Shown here one piece after another: positions 46,641 to 59,815 of a DNA stretch of 64,000 nt. Origin of the DNA: Euleptes europaea (Eukaryota > Chordata > Lepidosauria > Squamata > Sphaerodactylidae); assembly GCF_029931775.1 (NCBI RefSeq), contig NC_079316.1, positions 70,838,064-70,902,063 of the forward strand, in the 5' to 3' direction. The first letter of the stretch is position 1. Each line of letters opens with the position of its first letter. Both the position numbers and the translations under genes were made by a program. The notes under the pieces are model-generated. The model was not told where the DNA came from and searched no databases. It was given only the letters and a program-made list of their open reading frames with translations.

Positions 46641-48245
46641 TCGAACATGAGCTTAGTATAGCACTGTCTTTTTCCCCTAATTGTTACGGAAATATTTTGG
46701 GATTTAACTTGGAGGAAAAGAGCTGCAACGGTGGATCATTGTGCACAGCAAACATAGAAGACTTGCACTTAGATGGCTTATTTACTTTGTGATACACTTT
46801 TGCAAGTTTTATAATGGAATCATTAGGATAATCAAACTACTAATATTGTTGAGATTCATGGATGTACTGGTAAGCATAAGCAAAATGAAATTGGGGTGGG
46901 GGGAATCTTGTTGCCACTCCCCATACGAAAAATGGGATTGGCAACTAAGCACATTCTGATGATCTCAAATCAAAACTTACCTCGTGCACTATCATGCCTT
47001 GAATTTTAGGGTGTTTTATTTCTAAGAACTTTGATCAGCAGGCTTGTTAAAAGATTGAAGCCAAATAGATCATTGCCAGAAAATAAACTTTGATAAATTC
47101 CGAGAAGCCTGGTTGGAACAAATGTGAACTATCTTCTCTGCATGTCCTTTTAATAGAGATGAGGTTTGTTTCAATCTTTTTTTTTTCTACTAGCCTAATG
47201 TATACCACTTACAATTATGGTTGCCTTTTTATGTAGGAAAGTGATTACCAGTAAATCATCATTGAATGTCTTGAGCATAACTATTCTGACTTTGGTGGAT
47301 TTAAAGTGACTTTGCCACACTATCCTCACTATCTGTTTGTTTGTTTGTTTTAAAAATATGAAGAGCACATAGCAGAAGGTGGTGAAATATGTGGTCAGTT
47401 CAGGCCTTGGCATGGCTTGAGAACTCTGCAAATGTTGAACATTGAATGAAGACAAGTTTTTGCAACTTACCTGTAAAAGTGGCCAGATTCCATAAACATT
47501 AATTTATGAAAGATATGGGGAATGGAAGAGGCTGTCTAACATACCACCCTTGGGGTTTTCCTCTTCAAATTGCAACTCTTGTCAAGGGAGGGGGGTTAAA
47601 TTTTGGTGACATGAAGTAGAATCTGCTTCAACAATGTTTTAGATGCACTTATTTTTATTTTATATGCTTGCAGGAAGGTGTTTGTGTTTTTTTGCCCAAA
47701 AGGTATAAAACTAAAATATGTAGTAATCAGGCTCTTTCTGTTAATTAGCAAATGGCAAACTGCAATCTAGGATAATGCATTTTATAGGCTCATTCAATCC
47801 CACTTTTTATTAAACCCCACTAGAATACTTCGGTTCAGGTTACCTAATGCTAAAATTTCAGTAGCCCTACAATCCCAGATTTATCTGTTAACCTGTCGTA
47901 CTAATCAAAACCCAAGTGGCTTTGAAACAAGGTAAAAATACTGTCTCCTTGGATGTTTGGGTCTTTAAACATGTCTGTATTTTCAGCACCTAACATACTT
48001 TGGCCTTAACATGATATGTATTGTTATTCATTGCTGCAGTCCATTCTAATGAACAAACATGTTTGGGTTTTATTAACTTGGGGTATCTGCAAGCAACTAT
48101 AGTGCTGGTTTGTTAAATAAGTGCTGTTGCCATCTCATCAGTTCATTCAAGAACATTTTTTTTTGTCGCACAGAAACCTTTAATGTACATCTCTGACAAA
48201 GCAGTTTAATGTGACAATAAAATCTTATTTAATCCTTTGTTTTTT
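46641..48245 (+). other. ABRAXAS2 3' UTR (proposed)
   Basis: AT-rich sequence after the stop without recognisable repeats. The best polyadenylation hexamer is AATAAA at 48216-48221, followed by a T/G-rich stretch around 48236-48250. An earlier AATAAA near 47083 could give a shorter form. Confidence 0.6.
48216..48221 (+). terminator. Likely polyadenylation signal of ABRAXAS2
   Basis: AATAAA with a downstream T-rich element within 30 nt. No repeat overlaps it, unlike most later hexamers. Confidence 0.55.
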
Positions 48246-48249
48246 AATA

Positions 48250-49010
48250 TCTGTCAGCAAAGTTCCATTGCGTTGAGCTCATGTATCAGCAAGGGAAAAC
48301 AGTTTCAGTCAAGATTTTTTTTGTTGCAAATGGGACAAATGATAAAGCTGTATATTGTAAGAGAAAGATTTCCCCATTGGCTGGAGGAAAAGGGGAACAC
48401 CCATGAGATTATTGCTTCTATACAGCCGTAATTACTTTCTAATGCCTGTTATTTCCATTTGTTCAAGCATGACAGAAATCTATAAGCTTCACAACAGATG
48501 TCCGGCAGTAGGAAGTTAATACATTTTCCCTTAGTTTGCATAACATACCAAAACAGTTTGGGGAGATGGGGGTGAAGATGCCAACTCCCATGACTAGAGT
48601 TGTGTATGCATGAATTGCTTCATTATATAAAGAATATTTTCAATAGCCCTATTACAAAGAGATAGGGTATTGTCTATAATAAATTCCTGTTTGCTTTATG
48701 GAGGTTTCTAGGTGTTTGGGAGAGTCTTTCAGTAGTTTAAAAGAAAATACTGAAATAAGTAATCCTGATCGTGGGTTGGCTATTTGAATAAACATCTGAA
48801 CCGCTCCAGGGTTCAGTCCAGCTGGTACGAGTGTGATAGCACACATTACAAGTTGGGATCAGTGAAGAATTAGAGCTGGAGGGACAACAAAATAGAAACC
48901 TAACACGGCTACCCACTGTGAATTACCTTCTATTCCATGATTATCCTAGACCTTAATTAGACTGATTTTGGCTCAGTCTGGTTTTTGTTTCTGTGTATGC
49001 ATGTTAGAAA
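48250..49010. other. Intergenic, downstream of ABRAXAS2
   Basis: AT-rich. A short piece of the palindromic repeat (CTAACACGGCTACCCACTGT) lies at about 48898-48925. Nothing else recognised. Confidence 0.6.
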
Positions 49011-49019
49011 TCCATACAT

Positions 49020-49330
49020 TTAAACAAGCTTTCTTATTGGCGAGATGTAATGCCTTAGACTCAGCCAAGACACAATGGTGATACAATAAAATGATCGCAG
49101 AAGAACACAAATGCCCATTTTGTTCGGATCAAGGCGACTCCCTAGCCCACATTGTTTTATCACGTCCATAAAATAATACTTCATGAAATAAGTGTATCTC
49201 TCTGGATAAAACAGCTAAAGACACTTTCTGAGAAGCGGATACTGTGTTATCTGCTGTCAAGTAGATCAGCCAATAGTGTGAGAGATGTGGCAACATTTCC
49301 CTTTATAGTGTCAAGGAAAAATTAAATTTC
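49020..49330 (+). mobile_element. Non-LTR retrotransposon C-terminal remnant, forward
   Basis: Encodes a zinc-finger-like piece (AEEHKCPFCSDQGDSLAHIV) of the CxxC...H type found at LINE ORF2 C termini. Open over short stretches only. Confidence 0.5.
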
Positions 49331-49374
49331 ATCTCCCCATTTTTTAAAAGCGTGAAATGGTAGATGAATAGCCA

Positions 49375-49860
49375 ATGGCTGTTCCAATAAAATCATCATT
49401 ATTACAGCCAAAGGCCAGCATAAAATATACATCCTATGATAAAACCATACAGCTCCCATTTACAACATCTCATCCGTGCTTACTAGTCTGAAGATTTATC
49501 CGTAAGATCTTTGTTCATCATTAATGCTTTCCGTTTCCAACAGACATAAGAGCAAAATTTTGCAACGGAGTATGAGATAAAAGTCACCATATCTTCCAGT
49601 AGATATTCTACCAAAGAGGCCTCGGAGGTGTAAGAATGTACAAACCGAGATAGCAGAGGGGTAATTAAATGATTTCTGGCATCATCATAATGTTCACAAT
49701 GGAACAATATATGTGCTAGCGTCTCCACCATATCCATAGAATAAGAACATTTGCGTGTTTCTTTTCAGCAATGAAGAAACCTTCCTGAACATACCGCTGA
49801 TGGAAGGGCATCAAATTGGGCCCTAGAAAAGGCCCATCTTAATGTAGGTGAAGTAATTGA
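49375..49860 (-). mobile_element. Non-LTR retrotransposon C-terminal remnant, reverse
   Basis: Minus-strand frame with ETLAHILFHCEHYDDARNHL and LVEYLLEDM, the same C-terminal domain as the forward piece at 49020 but better kept. A 3'-UTR-like segment (ATCATCATTATTACAGCCAA, GGCCAGCATAAAATATACAT) follows at 49390-49440. Probably an R4/Dong- or CR1/L2-type LINE. Confidence 0.55.
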
Positions 49861-49869
49861 GGTTAGATG

Positions 49870-51925
49870 AGTGGCTGAATAACTGCCTATTCATGACTTA
49901 AGGTTTTTAAAAGAGGGAGAAGCACATTAGCCAATGGCTGTCAAATCTAGGGAAAGGTCTGATTCAGTATGCGTGTTTGCTTAATTAAATTGTAACATTC
50001 TGTTCCTTCCAGAGTATTCATTCCTCACTAGGCTTTTTTGTTTGTTTTTGCAGGGATGGTATATTTGCTTAATTTACTATTTGTCTATATACCTGATCTG
50101 TTCCCTGACTATGTAGAAACACCTTGTGGCTCTGTTGTGTAGCTTTCATTATCCACATGGGCCAGCCAGTTAGATACAATGATTTTGGCTCCTCAAGCCT
50201 TGAGGGTATTCTAATCTGAATTTTTTAAACTTTGGTTTAGAATGTGGCTGCTTCAGCTTTCACTTTAAAAAATAAACAATGTACAACTGATACCGGTGGT
50301 CATATGGATAAAAAGTCATGCAACCTGAGCTGAGGAGTGGAAATGGCTGAGATTATCCCTCTTCTAGCAGTAGGATGTCTGCTGGACTCAGTTCTAAATC
50401 CCCAGCCTTTAGAAATAAAGGGGGAAATGATACCAATAGGCAAAAAAAATTCAAAAAGGTTCAAATTTATTAATACGGTCAATGACCATCTAGAAAAATA
50501 CAACTTATAACCTAAACCTAAAAATTACAAATTTACAAATATGAATAGAGTTTGTATAAACATCACATAACTTGATATAACCCCCTTAATATTTTAAAAT
50601 AGTAGAGTAATTCAGTTAATCTTATCCTAACAGGGTATGGCATATTTTGATAGCTTCAACACAAAATGTTTTTGATTTTAGGGTTTTTTTAACTGCCACT
50701 GCTCTTTTTTTACCATTTCATTCCCCCCCACCCCGCAAACCTAGGGCCTGCTTCAGAATTAGAGATCAGAAAAAGTTACCATTGTTATGCTCTGCATGCA
50801 ACATTAAAATAATTATATTTCAACCAGGGGACCCATAAGGCCTTGTGGGGGGGCTCATTTTCCTCTGAATCCCCTCCCCATGTTATTTCTTCTTTTCCTC
50901 CTCCTCCTGGCAACTCTCATAGCTTCACCATTTCCTGCTTCCACCCACCCACCTTTTATCTGCCCCCTTCAACTATATTTGTTATTTATAATAAATATAG
51001 CCCATTTCCTGCATCAGGCCTTCAAAATAATCCCCTTTTTTCAGATTATTCTTCAGGCTTGATTAAAGTATGCAGCTCATGACAACATGCAATGTGTTTG
51101 ATGGATTATTCTATGGCATTCCTTAATGTGCCCAAGCAAGGACCCCTTACATCCCAAGTAAGAATCACACTCCTTGGCCAACAGACCAGATCCTGAATTA
51201 GCACTGTTCTTTGCCTAGAAATTGGATCTGATATTTGGTCTTTATTGATCTTTCTTGCATTTTGTGCGTGTGTTGATTTTTATTGTTGGGGGATGTCGTA
51301 TCTCTGACTTTCTGTAGAACAAATAGACTTCTTATTGCCTCAGTTTTTACTTCATCCCCAGTCAGAAATCTAAAACTGGTTTTCTGCTGGTGGAAGGGAA
51401 TTTTTGCAGATCTCTCTATGGTGTTGCTGGTTGAACCATGTCCACCAGAAGCACGATTTCAGGAAGCTAAGCATATGGTAGGAGGGTCAGTGAAAATCAC
51501 TCCCCCCCCCCTGTTCTGATGGAAGTGACCCCCTCAGTCTCCCTGTTAGCATATCCAGAACAAAGCCTTTGCCTGTGTCCTTCCCTGACTTACTCTGTGT
51601 GTAAGCAAATTCTTTATCCAGCATTTAGCAGGAAATACCTTGTGCCAGCAGAACCCTGCTTGGAAAGCTCTCTCAAAGCCGCTAAGGCAGTGCAGTGACT
51701 GGCAGAAAGGGGAAACACTATACAGACATGCCAATTGGGATGATCCCGTTTACCAGAATGATGGGCTAATTCTTCTTACTGGGCGAGGCCCCATCAGGAC
51801 AGATCAGATGAGTCACTCCCATTACTGCCTTTCTTTTGGCTTGGAAAAATGGGGGTGGGGGAGTGAGGCATCAGATAACTGCCAGATTGGAAGAATGTTT
51901 GAGAACTCCTAGATGTCTACCTTTA
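49870..51925. other. Intergenic
   Basis: AT-rich; a possible LINE 3' tail near 50440-50600 (AAATTTATTAATACGGTCAA). 50700-51000 is C/T-rich. No gene seen. Confidence 0.5.
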
Positions 51926-51934
51926 AGGAGTCCC

Positions 51935-52150
51935 AAAGCAGCATACAGTCACCTTGTGAGGTAGGTGGGGCTGATAGAGTTCAGAGAGAACTGTGACTAG
52001 CCCAAGGTCACCCAGCAGGCTTCATGTGTAGGTGTGGGGACACAAACTCAGTTCACCAGATTAGAGTCCACTGCTCATGTGGAGGAGTGGAGAATCAAAC
52101 CCGTTTTTCCATATTAGAGTCCACCACTCCTAACCACTAGACCATGCTAG
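51935..52150 (-). mobile_element. Squamate tRNA-derived SINE (Sauria-SINE-like), reverse, truncated
   Basis: CACCTTGTGAGGTAGGTGGG, GACTAGCCCAAGGTCACCCA, GAATCAAACCCGTTTTTCCA, CTAACCACTAGACCATGCTA. Confidence 0.88.
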
Positions 52151-52154
52151 GTGT

Positions 52155-52208
52155 ATGTGTGTATATATATATATATATACATCTATATATATGTGTGTGT
52201 GTGTGTAT
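52155..52208. repeat. (TA)n/(TG)n microsatellite
   Basis: GTATGTGTGTATATATATAT followed by TATATATGTGTGTGTGTGTG. Confidence 0.95.
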
Positions 52209-52209
52209 A

Positions 52210-54540
52210 AAAAAAAAGTAAAGAAATAAGACTACAGAAAGGAAAATTATATTAGTACGGTCCGGACTTAAAATATTGAAATCATAACAATCATTAAATC
52301 ATCTAATAGTTTAACAATCAATAAACGAAAGCTAGCAAACAAGTATCTTCTATGCAATACATAGTAACACAATATTATATATCAGTGAAAGTATGAATAG
52401 TTCCCAATATTCCGAATAACCATCTTATAGACTGTAGAATGGTTTTATTTGCATTTAGCCGTAGGCCATTACAAACATATCAAGGAATAACCATCTTATA
52501 AGAAATCCAAGGTTTTAGGAATTGTACTTATAAAACATCATTTTCAAATTAAACATTAATATAAAGCCAAATTATTATTAAATCCAAATATTGGATTAAA
52601 TACATCCCCTCCCCAATATTTAACCAGAATAATAGTAAAGGATCTCCCCAGTCTACTCAAGACGTGTCCTGATGTCATAAAGCTCATCCCTCCAATAGAG
52701 CATCAATGTGCGTAGTACCTTCCATCAATGAGACTTGCCACCTTTAGCTGAGCAGGATAGTATAATGCAGCCCAATAACCCTAGGCTTGTGTACCTTAGT
52801 AGCCATCACTTACATTGTTACAGTTTCTAAATTGAACCAGTTTTTCCGTAAGTTCATCTAATTCCATTTAAAGTACTATCAGCAGCTTCCAACAGGTTCC
52901 TTTGTAACTGTTGCCATAATAAGTATCCGGAGTGAATATGTCCCCCCACCCAGGGGGACTAGAGAGACCACATCCCAGTATCCTGATGCTGGGCAAATCA
53001 TATGAAACTTTTAATCTGATGTTTTGGGTGAGGTTAGATGACTTGAGGCCTAGAAGGACTCTTTGTCTGGGGGCTCATCATAACTCTCAACAGCCCTGCC
53101 CTCATCCCTACTGCTTTACAGAACCTACTAATCAGAAAGTGCATCCAGACCCCCCAAATGGATAATCACTTCTATCCAACAAACTCTTAAATTTCTGTTA
53201 ATGTATTCTACATTTATGTTGGGATAGACATGGCCCTCTATTCTCACTCCTCAACCATCTAGCTGACTATTTTTTGAATTTACAATAATGGGAGAGAAAA
53301 TACGTACAGAATATTCTCAAAGGATGCGAGAGACACTAAGCAGATTTATATCTGCTTACTTTGGCAGCAGACTGTTTTTGTCTGTCTGGATGCTTAATGT
53401 ACTATTGAGATGTATTATAATGGCAAGCAGTCTATAGTCAGCTTACAACATGTCTCACTATCTTGTTTCTTTTAACTTGCCCCTATGTATTTTAATAGCA
53501 ATCCGAAATATGACTTTTGCAGAGCCCAATACCAGCTTCTCCCTGTCCTATCTCATTTGTAGTCTTTATTTCTCATCTGTCCTATCATTTTGTTCCTCCC
53601 AAGAAATTCATCAGCATTGCCTAAAAGCTTAGATTTAGGTTTGCTCGGGTTAATATGGTGTTACTCATATATGTTTTATTAAAGATAAGGGGTTGGCTAC
53701 AAGGTGACTTTGCCTGAAAAGAGGGTCCCACCACTTGCAACAGAAGAGGTCCATAATTTGTGTTGATGTGACTTCACATTAAGGATTTGGTCCTGCCCCA
53801 TGGCATCTCATGCTTTTGTTGAAGGTCCCCTGACTCAAGAATAGTTTTTCAGGCACTGTAGGTGTCTGCAGATGACGGAGAGGCAGGAAGATCTGTTCTG
53901 TGAGTGGTACATGCTTCATTGTGTCCAACACACAGTAATCAGAGTTGTGTGTGTGCATATTCTTCATTAACCCAGCATCTGGCTTGAGTGGATTAGAAAT
54001 TGATGCCAAGACCCCTTACCCTCTTCGCTTGGTTTATTTTGATGGAACTATTAAATGGCTGTGGGGGAGAAATCTCTCCATGGTGGCAGGTGCTTCTACC
54101 CTTCCTGTAATAAACATGCATGTATCGGAAGGGTTGACTTGACAGAGTTCTGCAATGAGTCTTATCTCTTTCCCTTAAGATGCACATACATGTTTGAGAC
54201 CCTAGACATTTATCTATTTTTCGTATTGGTAAATCTGGCTGTGATTGTGCAGCCATTGACTCCAAGACATGGAAGCAGCCACTCAAACATCAAGGAGTTT
54301 TGATAGGCAGAGGCAACAATAGTCCTGTTCAGTTTGCACTAGCAAAATAAGCAGTGGCTGTGGCACTACTTCATGTGGCCTCATATGAATTATTCTTCAG
54401 CAGTGCCTATTGCCAAATACATTACCTATTAACATTTCCCCAACCCATGGTTAACGCCATATAACAAGGCTACTGATTGACAAAGACTACTCATAATGGT
54501 CATTCTGGAAGAGGATCCTGTCAGTGTTCATGATGGCACT
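52210..54540. other. Intergenic
   Basis: 52220-52600 is A/T-rich with LINE-tail-like text (AGTACGGTCCGGACTTAAAA). No gene or clear element in the rest. Confidence 0.5.
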
Positions 54541-54544
54541 GTGT

Positions 54545-54690
54545 GTAATTAAGTGCTGTCAAGTTCTTTCCAACGCACAGTGACCCTATGAATTACTGAC
54601 CTCCAAAATGTCCTATCATTAACAGCCTTGCTCAGGTCCTGCATGATCAGACCAAACATCCACCCAGTCCATCATAATGTTCCAGGAAGC
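54545..54690 (-). mobile_element. BovB LINE 3' end, diverged, reverse
   Basis: AATTAAGTGCTGTCAAGTTC, TGACCCTATGAATTACTGAC, ACAGCCTTGCTCAGGTCCTG. Confidence 0.8.
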
Positions 54691-55204
54691 ATGATATGGT
54701 TAGCAAACAAGGTTGTGCTACTTGTTCCCATCATTTAGCAACCAGAAACTTAATAGTCTCTTAAAATGGAGATACCATTCTTAGTTGTTATGGCTAATAG
54801 TCACTGATCAAACCTGTTCTCCATGAATTTGCTTAATCCTGTTATAAAGTCATTTAATCCAATGGCTATCAACACATTTTGTGGAAGAAAATTCCACAAG
54901 CTAAAGATGTGTTATGTGAAGAAATTATTTGTCCTGAACCAATCAATTTCAGCAGGTGACCCTGGTGTTATAAGAGAGGGACAAAAATGCTTCTCTAGCC
55001 CCCTTTCCCCACAGCAATAATTATATAAACATCTATATATTTTTCTCCCCACTTTGAAGTCCCCCCCCCCACTAAACCAAAAGGTCCCCAAATAGGCATT
55101 TTGGTTTCCCTTCATGGTTTTCAACTCATGATTCTGCTTGAGTTGGAACAACCAGACCTGCAAAGAAAACACACAACAGGTTATATAAAGGCATTAAGTG
55201 TGTG

Positions 55205-55873
55205 TGTGTTAAGTGCCGTCAAGTTGCTTCCGACTCATGGCGACCCTATGAATCAACGTCCTCCAAAATGTCCTAACTTTGACAGCCTTGCTCAGGTCTC
55301 GCAAATTGAGGGCTGTGGCTTCCTTTATTGAGTCAATCCATCTCTTGTTGGGTCTTCCTTTTTTTCCTGCTGCCCTCAACTTTTCCTAGCATGTCTCTTT
55401 TCTAGTGACTCTTGCCTTCTCATAATGTGACCAAAATACGATAGCCTCAGTTTAGTCATTTTAGCTTCTAGGGTCGATTCAGGCTTGATTTGATCTAGAA
55501 CCCACTGATTTGTTTTTGTTTTTTGGCAGTCCATGGTATCCATAACACTCTCCTCCAACACCACATTTCAAAGGAATCTATTTTCTTCCTGTCAGCTTTC
55601 TTCACTGTCTAACTTTCACACCCATACATATTAATAGGAAATACGATGGCATGAATTAATCTAGTCTTGGTGGCCAGTGACACATCCTTACACTTCAGAA
55701 ACTTTTCTAGCTCCTTCATGGCTGCCCTTCCCAGTCTCAGTCTCCTGATTTCTTGGCTGCAGTCTCCCTTTTGGTTGATGATGGAGCCAAGGAGTAGAAA
55801 GTCGTCAACAATTTCAATTTCCTCATTGTCAACCTTAAAGTTGTGTAATTCTCCTGTAGTTATTACTTTTGAA
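55205..55873 (-). mobile_element. BovB (RTE) LINE, 5'-truncated, reverse
   Basis: GTTAAGTGCCGTCAAGTTGC, TCATGGCGACCCTATGAATC at the 3' end. The minus-strand frame includes TKLRLSYFGHIMRRQESLEK and NQWVLDQIKPE, the C-terminal part of BovB ORF2 as also known from ruminants. The coding part is interrupted by frameshifts and stops. Ends in (GT)n at 55197-55208. Confidence 0.93.
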
Positions 55874-55879
55874 TTAAAG

Positions 55880-57245
55880 GCATTATACTGATATACTTAT
55901 TTTGTATAATTGAAATTGCCTTTATTCATCTGTGCTGCTCACAGGGTTTTCACTGAACTATCTATTGCAACTCAAGAGCCTTTTCCAAGGCAGTCAGTGC
56001 AGCATAATTCAGATGACATGGGTGTGTATGTGAAGGTAGAATTTTTGCCTCACTGTGGAAAACTGACATAAGAAATGGCTCCACTATCCCAAGAGAAAAC
56101 CATAACATGGACTGGTAAAGTTTCATAATAGGACTACCATATTCCATTACACCCTAACTGGAATCTCACCCCATCTTGATTGGTTAATTGCTGTCCAAGA
56201 GGAGCATGATCAGTGGTGACCCTTCTCCTATATAGGTCATAAATACAGGTGTTAGGCTATGAAGCCTTTGGGTCTGTTTGATACTCTGGAGATACTTCAA
56301 GAGTATTAAACACCTTTAGCCTGGTTCCTTCCCCTCTTGCTGATGCAGAAGGGAGAACCATTGGAAGGCTTCACTAGCTGCTTTGATTGTTAAAACCTTT
56401 AAAAAAAAACTTTTCTCAATACTAGCATGCAATGGTGTCCAGATGGACTAATTGTGATTCTTCTCATCCTTTATCTTGTGACACCGGATACTTTGGGATG
56501 ACAACTCTACCTGGCATTTATGTCGCTTTTTGCTCATGATGTAACTGTTACTGAACGAATATGCGTGGCAGATGGGAAATGGGCATGCAAGAAATCACTA
56601 TTGTCATTACCATCTTTTCACAGGGTAACAACTGCTATTGCTTGCAATGTCTGCCTGTTGTGTACCCTGGAAACCAACTATAGATCTAATGTACAAAGGG
56701 CAACTTCTGCTACTAAGAGAATTCATTGCCTCAATAGGCATTGATGGTTCATTATACTTAAAGGGCTTTGGGTTCATTTATTGACTCCAGCTGGCATTTC
56801 TTAGTTCTTTTAAGTACCCTGTGTTGATTTCATCCATTTCCTTAGACCTGACTGCTTGTCCTCATACTTTATGTCTCTGGGGGTGCTGCAATTTTAATAC
56901 AGTTGGCGTGAAAGACCTAAGTGGTAACGCAGCCTGATGTAGTTTTAAAGAATCAATTTAGCACTAGTAGAAAGTCATGGCTTTGAGAAAAAATCAATTG
57001 TTTTCTTTATGACTTATCCATTTAGAAACTGCAGTTGTTAGCTGTGAGGCAATATTACATAGCTTGCATATTGCCTCATTTTCTGCCAGACAATTTTAAT
57101 GAAGGACAGGTGATGCATTGAATGGAGGAAGCAAGATAAATGTTTCCTTGTCTTCCAAGAGTAGAAGGGATGGAATGGTGTTGCATTATATAGTTACTAT
57201 TGATGCTGTGTAGCAATGGTACTCATGCTGTGGTCTGTGGATGGT
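55880..57245. other. Intergenic
   Basis: No gene or element recognised. Confidence 0.5.
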
Positions 57246-57249
57246 AATT

Positions 57250-57590
57250 CACAATTACAAGAAGAAGAAGAAGAAGAAGAGTTGGTTTTTATATGCCGAC
57301 TTTCTCTACCACTTAAGGGAGACTCAAACCGACTAACAATCACCTTCCCTTCTCCTCCCCACAATAGACACCCTGTGAGATGGGTGGGGCTGAGAGAGTG
57401 TGACTGGCCCAAGGTCATCCAGCTGGCTTTGTATATAGGAACGGGGAAACAAATCCAGTTCACCAGATTAGCCTCATGTGGAGGAGTAGGGAATCAAACC
57501 CGGTTCTCCAGATAAGAATCCACCGCTCCAAACCACCTCTATTAACCACTGCATCACGCTGGCTCTTAACCACTCCACCATGTGTGCCAC
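57250..57590 (-). mobile_element. Squamate tRNA-derived SINE (Sauria-SINE-like), reverse
   Basis: (GAA)n tail, GTTGGTTTTTATATGCCGAC, TTTCTCTACCACTTAAGGGA, CCCAAGGTCATCCAGCTGGC, AACCACTGCATCACGCTGGC. A second partial head (CTTAACCACTCCACCATG) follows. Confidence 0.9.
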
Positions 57591-58434
57591 TCCACCAAAC
57601 ACATACGTAACAGTAAGATATAATATTGCTAATGTAACTATCACCTTTTTAATTGCCAGAGGCCCCCTGAAGTTGTAGGGTTGCCTCTTCCCCTCACTGA
57701 AGAACTTTCTTCAGCTCAATAACAGCAACAACAACAAAATAAAAATACAACAGCAGTAGGTTACACATCCTTGTACAGTCGAAATATGGTCCAACACTTG
57801 GTCTATTATACATTGGCACTTTTTACAGAAATCATACAATTTGTTGAATTCACTTAGCAGAACTTAATGAATGCAAATCATACGATAGTTTCATGAGCAT
57901 CGTTTACTTTGTGATGCTGCCTTCTCCACATATTCTAGAAAAGGCAGCCATCAATTTAAAACGTTCGTAGAGTAAGATAAGTTATTTGCTACTTTGAATT
58001 GTGAAGATACCTTATCTATAATTAAATGCTTCCCTACTTTAAAAATTCCATTCAAGTTGAATTCTAGCTTTGCAGGAGACGAGTTGGCTAGAGCCTGTCT
58101 CTATGCTACATTTTCTTCGTGAAAAGAATTCTTTTTAATGATTTGAATTCAACAGTGGGATATTTCATCCCACCTTCTCATTCAGCTGCATATGTTGATC
58201 CAGCCCTGTACACAGCATCCCTACCTCTCCACAATCTTGATACAATCATTATGGTCAAGCAGAAATGCCAGGCCCTGCTGCGAGAAGCCAGTATGCCCTT
58301 AATTTTTATGTCTCCTTGCTGTCTCCCTCACATAAGGCTCACAGTTCAGTTGAGAGTGAGATGACCAAGATTAATCTGCCTTGTTCCAGGGAGAGAACAA
58401 GATGTTTTCAAATTTGAGATAAAACAGGACTCTG

Positions 58435-58582
58435 AAAACACAGGCAAAATGCGGGGAAACGCAGGGGGAGAGCGAGGCAACCTCTAACAGTCAGAAACTG
58501 CATGCATAATCAAAATAAAACAAAGACCAAGTCGTAGGAGGGGTGACGGGGAGGGAAACAGCCGTGCATAAAAGGCCATAAT
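58435..58582. mobile_element. Half copy of the GGGCCTTTTA-type MITE
   Basis: AAACGCAGGGGGAGAGCGAG, CTGCATGCATAATCAAA and CCGTGCATAAAAGGCC match the right half of 6291-6901. Confidence 0.75.
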
Positions 58583-58589
58583 GTTCCTT

Positions 58590-59425
58590 GTCCCCACAGG
58601 CACCACTCCCTTTCTGTCCTGGCAGAAAAGAATGCCTTTGAAAACTACAGTAGAATCCATGTAATTGTCCTTCCTAATGACATCATGTTGTGTGCTTTAC
58701 TGGGATATGTGCCAAGCAACAGATTTAGTACTTGGCAATTGACTTCCTTACTTTAAACAAAAGCTTACAGCCACACCCAGCTTCAGGTGAATGAGTATAT
58801 ATTGTCCTAAGACTTAGGACCTAAGTGTCAGAACAGGCCAGTCTCTAAGTTTACAAGGTTTATTTTGGATAATGATTACTGATGGTACATAAATACTGTG
58901 GTAAGTTCTACAGCAATGCCATGTATTGTCTATGACACCAATTAAGAGAAATATATCAGGCCAGAAGAATAAGAAGGATTAGTAATTCCCACCCCTCTTT
59001 CCCACAAAATAAATTAAAACTTCTGTTTCATATGATTGCACTTAAGTTTTTTTTTTAAAATTTGATCTAATGTTGAGGTTTTTTTGTACAGCCATGTGAT
59101 TTTATGCTTTGTGGAAGTCCATTGTCCCTGTCCGTATCACATGTTGTTTGCCACGTGGTAAACTGGAAAAAATGACAGACGGTGCATGATGGTAACTTAA
59201 TTTTTTCACGTGTACAATTTAATGAGTGCTTATTATCTGTTTCCTCTTCCATATTCTAATTACCATTCTTTGCCTGTCATTTATATGAACATTGCAAGCT
59301 ATGAGAATTACTTTCTTGCTTCTAACCTTCCAAAGCTTCCATTTCTAATAGTGAGGGTAAGAAACTTAAAAAAACAACAACACACCAAATCAAATCCTTG
59401 AGATGATCAGGTCTCTAGAAAAACT
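58590..59425. other. Intergenic
   Basis: AT-rich, nothing recognised. Confidence 0.6.
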
Positions 59426-59626
59426 AGGGTTGCCAACCTCCAGGTACTAGCTGGAGATCTCCTGCTATTACAACTGATCTCCAGCCGATAGAGATCAGTT
59501 CACCTGGAGAAAATGACTGCTTTGGCAATTGGACTCTATGGCATTGAAGTCCCTCCCCAAATCCTGCCCCCCTCAGGCTCCGCCCCAAACCCTCCCACCA
59601 ATGGTGAAGAGGGACTGGTCAACCCT
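59426..59626 (+). mobile_element. AGGGTTGCC MITE family, copy
   Basis: Ends AGGGTTGCCAACCTCCAGGT and GGTCAACCCT. Interior CTGATCTCCAGCCGATAGAG, CAGTTCACCTGGAGAAAATG, CCTCAGGCTCCGCCCC. Approximate flanking match TAGAAAAACT / AGGAAAAAAC. Confidence 0.88.
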
Positions 59627-59815
59627 AGGAAAAAACCCATGGGCTGCATAGAAGGGATGAGTGTATGTTTCAAGGATACTAATATTATGCTAAACCTAAC
59701 TGAAGCAAGACTTTCCACTCACAGTTCAACCCATTGCTTCCCAATTTGTAAAAGAAGCCCAGCAATACAAGAGCTGCATATCCAGAGAGGTTGTGGGCTC
59801 TGCTTCCTTGTAGAG

